Below, piece after piece: positions 8,002 to 14,001 of a stretch of DNA of 64,000 bases. The DNA comes from Castellaniella sp049650445 (GTDB lineage: Bacteria; Pseudomonadota; Gammaproteobacteria; Burkholderiales; Burkholderiaceae_B). How positions within the stretch are numbered: the stretch's first letter is position 1; every line of letters starts with the position of its first letter. The stretch covers positions 62,001 through 126,000 of the forward strand of contig NZ_JBASAD010000017.1 in the NCBI RefSeq assembly GCF_049650445.1, written 5' to 3'. The translations under genes and the position numbers were made by a program. The notes under the pieces are model-generated. The model saw only the letters and a program-made list of their open reading frames with translations. It did not search any database and was not told the DNA's origin.

Positions 8002-8606
8002 GTCGCGGCGCGCCGGCTGATCAGGCGGTTCAAGGTTTCGGCCTCGCGTTCCATGGTGTGCAGGAAATATTCGACGCGGGAACGGAAATAGCGGTGAAAG
8101 GCCAGCGCGGGGATGGCGATCAGGATGCCGAAGCCCGTGTTGTACAGAGCGATGGAGATGCCCCGGGCCAGTTGGGCCGGGTCGCCGCCGGCGGGGTCGT
8201 AGGCGCCGAAGATCTCGATCATGCCGATCACGGTGCCAAACAGGCCCAGCAGCGGGGCGATGACGGAAATCGTCGCCAGGGCGGGCAGGTAGCGGTTCAG
8301 TCGCCAGGACACGTCGCGACCGACGGCCTCGACGGCGGCCAGCCGCCAGGCGTCGTCCTGATGCCGATGGGCGGCGATCTCGGCAAGGATGCGGCCCATG
8401 GGGCTGCCGCGTGCGAGGCGCAGCACGGCGTCGGGATCGTCCTGCTGCCGGCGCACCAGTTCGAGCACCTGTTCGGGCAGGCCGGCAGGCATGACCTGGC
8501 GGGCGCGCAGGGCCAGGAATCGTTCTATGATGATTGCCAGCGTGATGACCGAGGTGGCAACGAGCAGCCAGATCGGCCAGCCGGCCGCGTGAATGATGTC
8601 CAGCAC
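7998..8606 (-). CDS. exbB: MotA/TolQ/ExbB proton channel family protein
   Basis: This 202-residue inner-membrane protein has an N-terminal membrane helix (W-P-I-W-L-L-V-A-T-S-V-I-T-L-A-I-I-I-E-R) and two later helices. These include the conserved A-T-I-S-V-I-A-P-L-L-G-L-F-G-T-V-I-G-M segment of the ExbB/TolQ family. The open frame extends to 8696, but the extension is a translation of a dispersed hairpin element. GTG at 8606 is preferred: an AAGGA ribosome-binding site lies 8 bases upstream and the family N-terminus V-L-D-I-I starts there. It is coupled to exbD by a 4-base overlap. Confidence 0.92.
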   Translation of the reverse strand: MLDIIHAAGWPIWLLVATSVITLAIIIERFLALRARQVMPAGLPEQVLELVRRQQDDPDAVLRLARGSPMGRILAEIAAHRHQDDAWRLAAVEAVGRDVSWRLNRYLPALATISVIAPLLGLFGTVIGMIEIFGAYDPAGGDPAQLARGISIALYNTGFGILIAIPALAFHRYFRSRVEYFLHTMEREAETLNRLISRRAAT

Positions 8607-8634
8607 AGTCCTGATCCTTAGGGATGAGCCCGGA

Positions 8635-8700
8635 CATGTGCCAGTCCCAGTGGACTGGCACATGCCTGGAGAATCCGAGCGGCGTGCAAGCCGCAAGGTG
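8635..8700 (+). repeat. Two-hairpin dispersed element, copy A (exbB leader)
   Basis: Hairpin 1 is a perfect 13-bp stem (catgtgccagtcc, 8635-8647; complement 8652-8664) with loop cagt. The linker cctggagaatcc follows, then hairpin 2 (gcggc 8679-8683, gccgc 8690-8694). Copies B (10978-11046) and C (23870-23937) have the same layout with different stem sequences that still pair. In this location the reverse complement would be in the exbB mRNA leader. Confidence 0.75.
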
Positions 8701-8733
8701 GACGCACGCGCCGGAAGGCGCAGCGTGGAGGCA

Positions 8734-8812
8734 TTTTACCGCTGGGCCGCCCCAAGGTAAAAAGCGCCCTCTTGGGGGGGGGCAGCAAGCCGAAGGTGCA
8801 GCGTGGGGGGCT
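8734..8812 (+). repeat. Dispersed GGGCCGCCCCAAG repeat, copy 2
   Basis: An inverted pair TTTTACC (8734-8740) / GGTAAAA (8756-8762) brackets the core GGGCCGCCCCAAG. A C/G-rich run, a GGCAGCAAGC box and GAAGGTGCAGCGTGGGGG follow. The last box is partly duplicated upstream at 8714-8731. Compare 11142-11221. Confidence 0.75.
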
Positions 8813-8854
8813 TTTTAAAGCCTGAACTTGAATCAGGGCGCGGCTTTCCCGCCG

Positions 8855-8877
8855 GTATCCACAGTTCCTGTGGATAA
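8855..8877. promoter_or_regulatory. Inverted pair of DnaA boxes
   Basis: GTATCCACA (8855-8863) is followed after five bases by TGTGGATAA (8869-8877), whose complement TTATCCACA is a perfect consensus DnaA box. The pair faces itself across a short centre. Another near-match TGTGGATAG lies at 9067-9075. Confidence 0.6.
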
Positions 8878-8971
8878 TTCTGTGCACAAGAGCCCGGAGG
8901 CGCACGTTTCATGGCCCTTCGAACTAGATTGGTTATTTTTTGCACACCTGGCGATAAATTTTCAATTAATT

Positions 8972-8998
8972 AAAAATCAATGACTTAGGTTGATTTTT
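8972..8998. promoter_or_regulatory. AT-rich hairpin within an AT-rich stretch
   Basis: The arms AAAAATCAA (8972-8980) and TTGATTTTT (8990-8998) form a 9-bp stem in an otherwise very AT-rich stretch. This is unusual in this GC-rich window and it lies between DnaA-like boxes. It could be a terminator-like hairpin or part of an easily melted region. Confidence 0.5.
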
Positions 8999-9047
8999 TG
9001 AAGTGAATATTGATGAGTCATCTTGATACGCCCGAAAACAGGCGAGT

Positions 9048-9075
9048 TTGACAAACCGAGGCTTTCTGTGGATAG
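9048..9075 (+). promoter_or_regulatory. Possible xseA promoter with a DnaA-like box over its -10
   Basis: A consensus -35 TTGACA (9048-9053) is followed 17 bases later by GATAGG (9071-9076), a weak -10. The DnaA-like box TGTGGATAG (9067-9075) overlaps that -10. Transcription would start near 9082, the annotated ATG of xseA, which favours the alternative downstream start at 9139. Confidence 0.35.
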
Positions 9076-9081
9076 GTTTCA

Positions 9082-10383
9082 ATGAGTTTTTCGGCTTCAA
9101 GGCCTGTGGAGCGCGGTGTTTCGGGAGGTGACACGGTTTTGACCGTGTCGCAGCTCAATCGCCGGGTGGCGCAATTGCTGGAGGACGGCGTGCCGCGTCT
9201 TTGGGTGGCAGGCGAGATTTCCAACTTCACCCGGGCGGCTTCCGGACACTGGTATTTCTCCATCAAGGACGAGGCTGCCGCTGTGCGTGCGGTGATGTTT
9301 CGCGGGCGCGCCCAGGCGGTGGGATTCGTCCCCGAGATCGGTGGACGCTACGAGTTCCGTGTTCAGGTCTCGCTGTACGAGCCCCGGGGCGATTACCAGG
9401 TGCAGGTCGATTCCCTGCGTCAGGCGGGGCGGGGTGATCTGCACGAGGCGTTCCTGCGCCTGCGCGACCGGCTCACGGACGAGGGCCTGATCGATCCGGC
9501 GCGGCGGCGACCGTTGCCGGTCCTGCCCCGGACGGTGGGGGTCGTGACCTCGCTGTCGGCGGCGGCCCTGCGCGATGTGCTGGCCGTCATGGCGCGGCGT
9601 GCGCCGCACGTGCGCGTCATCATCTATCCGGCTCAGGTCCAGGGGCGCGACGCTGCGCCACAACTGTGCGCGGCACTGGACCGGGCCGCCGAGCGGGCCG
9701 AGATCGACACCTTGCTGCTGGTGCGTGGCGGCGGCAGTCTGGAAGACTTGTGGTGCTTCAATGACGAGGCGCTGGCGCGCCGCATTGCCGCCAGTCCGGT
9801 GCCGGTCGTCAGCGGGGTAGGACACGAAACGGATTTCACCATCGCCGATTTCGTGGCCGACCTGCGTGCGCCCACGCCGACGGCGGCGGCCGAACTGTGC
9901 TGCGAGGATCGTACGCAGGTTCTGGGCCGCCTGCGGGCCGCGCGCGATCTGCTGATCCGGGGCCAGCAGCGCCGTCTGGAACACGCGGCCATCCGCCTGG
10001 ACCGGGCGCGTGCCCAACTCGTGTCCCCGGCCCAGCGTCTGCAATTGCGGCGTCAGCGCCTGGAACTCGCCGCACGGCGGTTGCAGGCGGGTCTGGATCG
10101 CCTGCTGCGGGAACGCCGCCAGCGCCCGCCGGTCGCGCTGGAGCGTCTGTCTTCGGGCCTGGATGGTCTGTTGCAGCGCCGCCATCGGCGGTTGGATGCG
10201 GTCCTGGCCGCCTTGGGTGCGCTGGACCCGCATCGGGTGCTGGGGCGTGGCTATGCACTGGTTCGCCAGGTCGACGGGACGATCGTCAAAAATGCGTTAG
10301 ACTTGAAGATTCATGAGCCCATCGAGATCGAGTTTGGCCAGGGCCGTGCCCAGGCCGAGGTCACCCGAACTGATTTTCTTTGA
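9082..10383 (+). CDS. xseA: Exodeoxyribonuclease VII large subunit
   Basis: This 433-residue protein is the catalytic large subunit of exonuclease VII, which degrades single-stranded DNA with the XseB subunit. The N-terminal OB-fold segment reads L-T-V-S-Q-L-N-R-R-V, then W-V-A-G-E-I-S-N-F-T-R-A-A-S-G-H-W-Y-F-S. The catalytic domain includes R-G-G-G-S-L-E-D-L-W-C-F-N-D-E and G-V-G-H-E-T-D-F-T-I-A-D. A coiled-coil-prone region follows. The start is uncertain: ATG 9082 has only a weak ribosome-binding site, while in-frame TTG 9139 is preceded by a strong GGGAGGTGA at 9123-9131. It is followed by sodB after 10 bp. No xseB is in the window. Confidence 0.94.
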   Translation: MSFSASRPVERGVSGGDTVLTVSQLNRRVAQLLEDGVPRLWVAGEISNFTRAASGHWYFSIKDEAAAVRAVMFRGRAQAVGFVPEIGGRYEFRVQVSLYEPRGDYQVQVDSLRQAGRGDLHEAFLRLRDRLTDEGLIDPARRRPLPVLPRTVGVVTSLSAAALRDVLAVMARRAPHVRVIIYPAQVQGRDAAPQLCAALDRAAERAEIDTLLLVRGGGSLEDLWCFNDEALARRIAASPVPVVSGVGHETDFTIADFVADLRAPTPTAAAELCCEDRTQVLGRLRAARDLLIRGQQRRLEHAAIRLDRARAQLVSPAQRLQLRRQRLELAARRLQAGLDRLLRERRQRPPVALERLSSGLDGLLQRRHRRLDAVLAALGALDPHRVLGRGYALVRQVDGTIVKNALDLKIHEPIEIEFGQGRAQAEVTRTDFL

Positions 10384-10393
10384 AGGAACTGTC

Positions 10394-10972
10394 ATGGCTT
10401 TTACTCTGCCGCCGCTGCCTTATGCAATGGACGCTCTGGCGCCCCATATTTCCCAAGAAACGCTGGAATACCACTACGGCAAGCATCATCAGGCCTACGT
10501 CACGAACCTGAACAAGGCGGTCGAAGGGACTGATATGGCCTCCCTGAGCCTGGAAGACGTGATCCGCAAGTCCAGCGGCGGCGTGTTCAACAACGCGGCC
10601 CAGGTCTGGAACCACACCTTCTACTGGAACAGCCTGTCGCCCAAGGGCGGCGGTGAGCCTGCCGGTGCGCTGCGCCAGGCCATTGAAGCCAAGTGGGGCA
10701 GTGTGGATGCCTTCAAGACGGCCTTCACCCAATCCGCCGCCGGCAACTTCGGTTCCGGCTGGACCTGGTTGGTCAAGAAGACCGATGGCAGCCTGGACAT
10801 CGTCAACACCAGCAACGCCGGCACCGTCGTCAACACTGCCGACAAGGCCCTGCTGACCTGTGACGTGTGGGAACACGCCTATTACATCGACTATCGCAAC
10901 GCCCGTCCCAAGTACCTGGAAAATTTCTGGAACCTGGTGAACTGGGACTTCGCGGCGGCCAACCTCGGATGA
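10394..10972 (+). CDS. sodB: Superoxide dismutase [Fe]
   Basis: This 192-residue cytosolic enzyme converts superoxide to hydrogen peroxide and oxygen. The metal ligands are His27, His74, Asp157 and His161 (D-V-W-E-H-A-Y-Y). Gln70 in the A-A-Q-V-W-N-H-T-F-Y-W context is the iron-type signature; manganese enzymes carry the active-site Gln elsewhere. The ATG at 10394 has a good GAAGGA ribosome-binding site and lies 10 bp after xseA, so the two may be co-transcribed. A two-hairpin element follows the stop codon at once, and a strong terminator lies at 11108-11145. Confidence 0.97.
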   Translation: MAFTLPPLPYAMDALAPHISQETLEYHYGKHHQAYVTNLNKAVEGTDMASLSLEDVIRKSSGGVFNNAAQVWNHTFYWNSLSPKGGGEPAGALRQAIEAKWGSVDAFKTAFTQSAAGNFGSGWTWLVKKTDGSLDIVNTSNAGTVVNTADKALLTCDVWEHAYYIDYRNARPKYLENFWNLVNWDFAAANLG

Positions 10973-10977
10973 GATCG

Positions 10978-11046
10978 GGCATGAAATGGTCCCTGCGGAC
11001 CATTTCATGCCTATCGAATCGGAGCGCCTTGCAAGGCGCGACGTGG
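10978..11046 (+). repeat. Two-hairpin dispersed element, copy B (after sodB)
   Basis: Hairpin 1 has the stem catgaaatggtcc (10980-10992) with its exact complement (10997-11009) and loop ctgc; two flanking G-C pairs extend it to 15 bp. The linker cctatcgaatcg follows, then a 7-bp hairpin 2 (gcgcctt 11024-11030, aaggcgc 11033-11039) and a GTGGGGGG tail. It begins within 6 bases of the sodB stop. Confidence 0.8.
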
Positions 11047-11052
11047 GGGGAT

Positions 11053-11103
11053 GCCACAATTTGGAAGTGGCTCCAGCCTGACGAATCCAGGTGTGGATCA
11101 CCT
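11053..11103 (+). repeat. Degenerate two-hairpin element, copy B2
   Basis: A shortened version of the same layout follows copy B. Hairpin 1 is gccac (11053-11057) / gtggc (11067-11071), the linker is cctgacgaatcc (11077-11088) and hairpin 2 is aggtg (11089-11093) / cacct (11099-11103). The linker matches the family consensus best, while the stems are only 5 bp. Confidence 0.5.
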
Positions 11104-11107
11104 CCGC

Positions 11108-11145
11108 AAAAACGGCGAACGCGACACTGCGTCCGCCGTTTTTTT
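11108..11145. terminator. Rho-independent terminator downstream of sodB
   Basis: A 10-bp stem aaaaacggcg (11108-11117) / cgccgttttt (11134-11143) is extended inside by acgc/gcgt and followed by more T residues. It has A- and T-runs on both sides and would terminate the xseA-sodB transcript. Confidence 0.9.
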
Positions 11146-11221
11146 ACCGCAGGGCCGCCCCAAGGTAAAAGGCACCCCCTCGGGGGGCAGCAAGCAGGCG
11201 AAGCCTGTGCAGCGTGGGGGC
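11142..11221 (+). repeat. Dispersed GGGCCGCCCCAAG repeat, copy 3 (before MFS gene)
   Basis: The layout matches copy 2: TTTTACC (11142-11148), core GGGCCGCCCCAAG, GGTAAAA (11164-11170), a CCCCCTCGGGGGG palindrome, GCAGCAAGC, and a GCAGCGTGGGGG end box. It overlaps the T-run of the sodB terminator and ends about 20 bp before the MFS gene. Confidence 0.75.
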
Positions 11222-11241
11222 CTGTTCTATGTATGGAACCA

Positions 11242-12480
11242 ATGATGACGCACGCTCACGCTGACGCCCCCGATCTGTTGCCGGAAAAGATTCAGAACGA
11301 AAATATCTGGCGCTTGTCGATTGCCCAGGCGCTGGCCGGCGCGAACGCGGTGGTGGTCTACGCCACGGGTGCCATCGTCGGCGACCAGTTGGCGCCTTCG
11401 CCGGTGCTGGCGACGCTGCCTATTTCGATTTTCGTGGTGGGGATGGCGGCCTGCATTCTGCCTGCGGGCGCGCTTGCCCGACGGCATGGGCGGCTTGCAG
11501 CCTTCCTGGCCGGGACCGGTGCCGGTGTGCTGGCCGGTCTGCTGGCCATGTGCGCCGTGTTGCTGGGATCGTTCTGGCTATTTTGCCTGTCGACCTTTTT
11601 CGGTGGCGGCTATGCCGCCGTGGTGCTGTCGTTTCGCTTTGCGGCCACCGACGGCGTCGCGCCGGGCCGGCGTGCCCGCGCGCTTTCGCTGGTCATGGCC
11701 GGAGGCGTCGCGGCAGGGGTCGTCGGGCCGCAACTGGTCACCTACACGATGGATTGGTGGCCGCCGCATCGCTTCACGGCCACGTATCTGATGCAGGCTG
11801 TCGTGGCGGCACTGTCCGCCCTGATCCTGCTGGGGGTGAAGCTGCCCCTGCCCACTGCTCAGGAAATCGCCGGTGGGCGGCCTTTGGGATTCATCGCGCG
11901 CCAGCCGCGTTTCATTGCTGCGGCGACGTGCGGGGCGGTGACTTATCTGCTGATGAATTTTCTGATGACCTCCGCCCCGCTGGCGATGCACATGAGCGGG
12001 CATTCCCAGGAATCCGCCAACTGGGGCCTGCAATGGCATGTGATCGCCATGTACGGACCCAGTTTTTTCACGGGCAGCCTGATCACGCGCTGGGGTGCCA
12101 ACCGCGTGGTGGCGGCAGGCCTGGTGCTGACCGGCTTGTCCGCTGCGGTCGGCTTGGGTGGCGTGGACGTGTCGCATTTTTGGGTGACGCTGATTCTGCT
12201 GGGGCTGGGCTGGAACTTCGGTTTCCTGGGCGCATCCGCGCTGGTGCTCGAATGCCACAGGCCCGAGGAAAAGACCCGGGTCCAGTCGCTCAACGATTTC
12301 ATCGTGTTCGGCCTGATGGCGATCGGTTCGTTCTCGTCGGGCGGGCTGCTCGCCGCCTATGGCTGGGATGTGGTGTTGTGGGTGTCCTTTGCGCCGCTCG
12401 TGCTGGCCTTCGCCGCGCTGGCCATGATGGCCGGGCGCAAGGACTCCGACCTTGAGCAGCAGGAGAACACAGCGTCCTGA
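11242..12480 (+). CDS. MFS transporter, substrate unknown
   Basis: This 412-residue protein of the major facilitator superfamily has about 12 hydrophobic segments, a cytoplasmic N-terminus (L-L-P-E-K-I-Q-N-E-N-I-W-R-L-S) and a loop-2/3 motif A-L-A-R-R-H-G-R-L-A. It lacks features that would identify a substrate. Three in-frame ATG codons occur at 11233, 11242 and 11245. GGAA at 11235-11238 serves the second or third as ribosome-binding site, so 11242 is chosen. The frame is open upstream to 10867 but only through repeats. The gene stands alone, with a dispersed repeat directly upstream and a convergent DUF192 gene downstream. Confidence 0.85.
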   Translation: MMTHAHADAPDLLPEKIQNENIWRLSIAQALAGANAVVVYATGAIVGDQLAPSPVLATLPISIFVVGMAACILPAGALARRHGRLAAFLAGTGAGVLAGLLAMCAVLLGSFWLFCLSTFFGGGYAAVVLSFRFAATDGVAPGRRARALSLVMAGGVAAGVVGPQLVTYTMDWWPPHRFTATYLMQAVVAALSALILLGVKLPLPTAQEIAGGRPLGFIARQPRFIAAATCGAVTYLLMNFLMTSAPLAMHMSGHSQESANWGLQWHVIAMYGPSFFTGSLITRWGANRVVAAGLVLTGLSAAVGLGGVDVSHFWVTLILLGLGWNFGFLGASALVLECHRPEEKTRVQSLNDFIVFGLMAIGSFSSGGLLAAYGWDVVLWVSFAPLVLAFAALAMMAGRKDSDLEQQENTAS

Positions 12481-12532
12481 TCCTCGGGGACCCGGGGCGG
12501 TGCCGTCCTGCGGCGCGGGGCGATACGGTGCT

Positions 12533-12958
12533 TCAGCGCGTCACACGGTCGCCCACCCGGACGCCGGCACGGGCGAACCAGCCCCGGTTCATTTCCAGGG
12601 TCTGGGTGATGGGGCCCGGCGGGCAATGTGGGTCCAGGCTGCGTGGCTGCATGTCCTGGATGTCGATGATGCGCCCGTCCCGGTCGATGAAGGCGATGGA
12701 CAGGGGGATGAGGGTGTTCTTCATCCAGAAGCAATGGATGTCCGGCTCGCCCAGTTCGAACAGCATGCCGGCGTCGGCCGCCATCGTGCTCCGGTGCATC
12801 AGCCCTTCGCTCAGTGCCTCGGGCGTGGCGGCGTATTCCGCTTGAATGGCATGACCGCCCACCTGCAGCGTCACGGTCGGCAGCGGCGGCTGTGCGGTCG
12901 CTGAACAGATGGCCAGTAGGCCTGTCAGCAGTAAAACGGTGGCTGGGGTTCTCTTCAT
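12533..12958 (-). CDS. DUF192 family exported protein
   Basis: This 141-residue protein has a Sec-type signal peptide (M-K-R-T-P-A-T-V-L-L-L-T-G-L-L-A-I-C-S-A-T-A, cleavage probably near residue 22). The rest is a DUF192 domain: A-T-P-E-A-L-S-E-G-L-M-H-R, then G-M-L-F-E-L-G-E-P and C-F-W-M-K-N-T-L-I-P-L-S-I-A-F-I-D. The family is widespread and of unknown biochemical function; members are periplasmic or secreted. It lies convergent to the MFS gene and downstream of the cspA terminator, so it probably has its own promoter within 12960-13000. Confidence 0.88.
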   Translation of the reverse strand: MKRTPATVLLLTGLLAICSATAQPPLPTVTLQVGGHAIQAEYAATPEALSEGLMHRSTMAADAGMLFELGEPDIHCFWMKNTLIPLSIAFIDRDGRIIDIQDMQPRSLDPHCPPGPITQTLEMNRGWFARAGVRVGDRVTR

Positions 12959-12975
12959 TAAGCCATATTACAGGC

Positions 12976-13003
12976 AAAAAAATAGGGCGCTTCGCTGCGC
13001 CCT
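12976..13003 (-). terminator. Rho-independent terminator of cspA
   Basis: Read leftward, the stem agggcgc/gcgccct (12984-13003) is followed by a run of seven T (the A-run at 12976-12982). It lies about 130 bp beyond the cspA stop. Confidence 0.85.
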
Positions 13004-13046
13004 CGGCTTGCACCCACCGCGGCCTGCATGCCGCTCGGATTCGTCT

Positions 13047-13080
13047 GACATAGGACAGTCCGTCTGGAATGCCCTATGTC
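13047..13080 (-). other. 8-bp inverted repeat in the cspA 3' region
   Basis: gacatagg (13047-13054) and cctatgtc (13073-13080) form a hairpin with an 18-base loop, between the cspA stop and its terminator. It may be a 3'-UTR structure that stabilises the message; nothing more can be said. Confidence 0.45.
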
Positions 13081-13134
13081 CCGCCTCATCCCCGCATCGC
13101 GTTAAAATGAAAGAGAGTATTCCGACCCTGTGTT

Positions 13135-13374
13135 TCAGGCGGCGGAGATGTTCAAGGCCTGTTTGCCTTTCGGACCCTGCGCGATATCGAAAACGACCTT
13201 CTGCCCTTCTTTCAGGGTCTTGAAGCCGTTCATCTGAATGGATGAAAAATGTGCGAAAAGGTCTTCGCCCCCGTTGTCGGGGGTAATGAAGCCAAAGCCC
13301 TTGGCGTCATTGAACCATTTGACCGTTCCAGTCAGCTTTTGTGACTCTCCGGCGTTTTCGATGGATTCCGACAT
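13135..13374 (-). CDS. cspA: Cold shock protein (CspA family)
   Basis: This 79-residue single cold-shock domain binds single-stranded RNA and DNA and acts as an RNA chaperone. RNP1 K-G-F-G-F-I and RNP2 L-F-A-H-F-S-S-I are both intact, after T-G-T-V-K-W-F-N-D. An extra 12-residue N-terminal extension (M-S-E-S-I-E-N-A-G-E-S-Q) precedes the domain, slightly longer than the 67-70 residues usual in the family. It is divergent from clpS with a gap of about 130 bp that must hold both promoters; cold-shock mRNAs usually have long leaders. Confidence 0.95.
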   Translation of the reverse strand: MSESIENAGESQKLTGTVKWFNDAKGFGFITPDNGGEDLFAHFSSIQMNGFKTLKEGQKVVFDIAQGPKGKQALNISAA

Positions 13375-13508
13375 GCAAACTGCCTCTCGACTATAGTGTA
13401 GGGTTTGAACGGACCCCGGCTACCCATAGGGTGGCCTGCGGGACACGACGATCATGCTGAATTCCGCATCGTTCAGTCAACTATGGAAACCACTAGGTTC
13501 TGATTCAC

Positions 13509-13832
13509 ATGCCGACCGATATTCAAAATCAGCAGCAACTGGTGCGTGAAGCCGCGCCGGTGCGCCTCGCGCCGCCGCCGATGTATCAGGTCGTGTTGCT
13601 GAACGACGACTACACACCGATGGATTTCGTGGTCCACGTGTTGCAGCGGGTCTTTCACAAGGGCGGCGAGGAAGCCGAGCGGATCATGCTGCAGGTCCAC
13701 CACCAGGGTCGGGGCGTCTGCGGCATCTACACGCGTGACGTGGCCGCCACCCGGGTCGATGCCGTACTGCATCTGGCCCATGCCGACCAGCATCCCCTGC
13801 AATGCCTGATGGAACCAGTGCCATTTTTTTGA
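13509..13832 (+). CDS. clpS: ATP-dependent Clp protease adaptor ClpS
   Basis: This 107-residue adaptor delivers N-degron substrates to ClpAP. The family core reads Y-Q-V-V-L-L-N-D-D-Y-T-P-M-D-F-V-V-H-V-L near residues 26-45. It contains the N-N/D-D and T-P-M-D-F residues that form the N-end-rule binding pocket, and the end L-Q-C-L-M-E-P is also conserved. It lies 169 bp upstream of clpA on the same strand, the standard order. A disordered N-terminal tail of about 24 residues (rich in Gln and Pro) is present, as required for ClpA loading. Confidence 0.97.
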   Translation: MPTDIQNQQQLVREAAPVRLAPPPMYQVVLLNDDYTPMDFVVHVLQRVFHKGGEEAERIMLQVHHQGRGVCGIYTRDVAATRVDAVLHLAHADQHPLQCLMEPVPFF

Positions 13833-14001
13833 CGCCGGGCCTTTTCCTCTCCCCGGCTCAGTGCCCACGTGCGCTTTGAAAGACCCGAGAACCAGTCCTA
13901 GGGACGATCCCGAGTTCCCGTGCGCCAAACGGCGGGCTGTTTTAGTCATAGAATAGGCATAACGGATTGCTTGATCCGCTCCGATATGCAATGGAGGAAG
14001 C

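Larger units (their letters stand above)
8607..9081. other. 475-bp intergenic region between divergent exbB and xseA
   Basis: No gene is visible. From left to right it holds the exbB ribosome-binding site (8615-8619), a two-hairpin dispersed element (8635-8694), a GGGCCGCCCCAAG repeat (8734-8812) and an inverted pair of DnaA boxes (8855-8877). An AT-rich stretch follows (about 8925-9025) with a 9-bp AT hairpin at 8972-8998. A third DnaA-like box lies at 9067-9075, just before xseA. Confidence 0.8.

Noticed and set aside
8607..8696. An N-terminal extension of ExbB from 8696
   Set aside because: The extension is a translation of the dispersed hairpin element. Similar odd peptides arise from its copies at 10978 and 23870, and a good ribosome-binding site favours GTG 8606.
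8855..9075. The chromosomal origin of replication
   Set aside because: DnaA boxes and AT-rich DNA are present, but only three boxes are visible and dnaA, dnaN, gyrB, gidA and parAB are all absent. Kept only as a finding on DnaA boxes.
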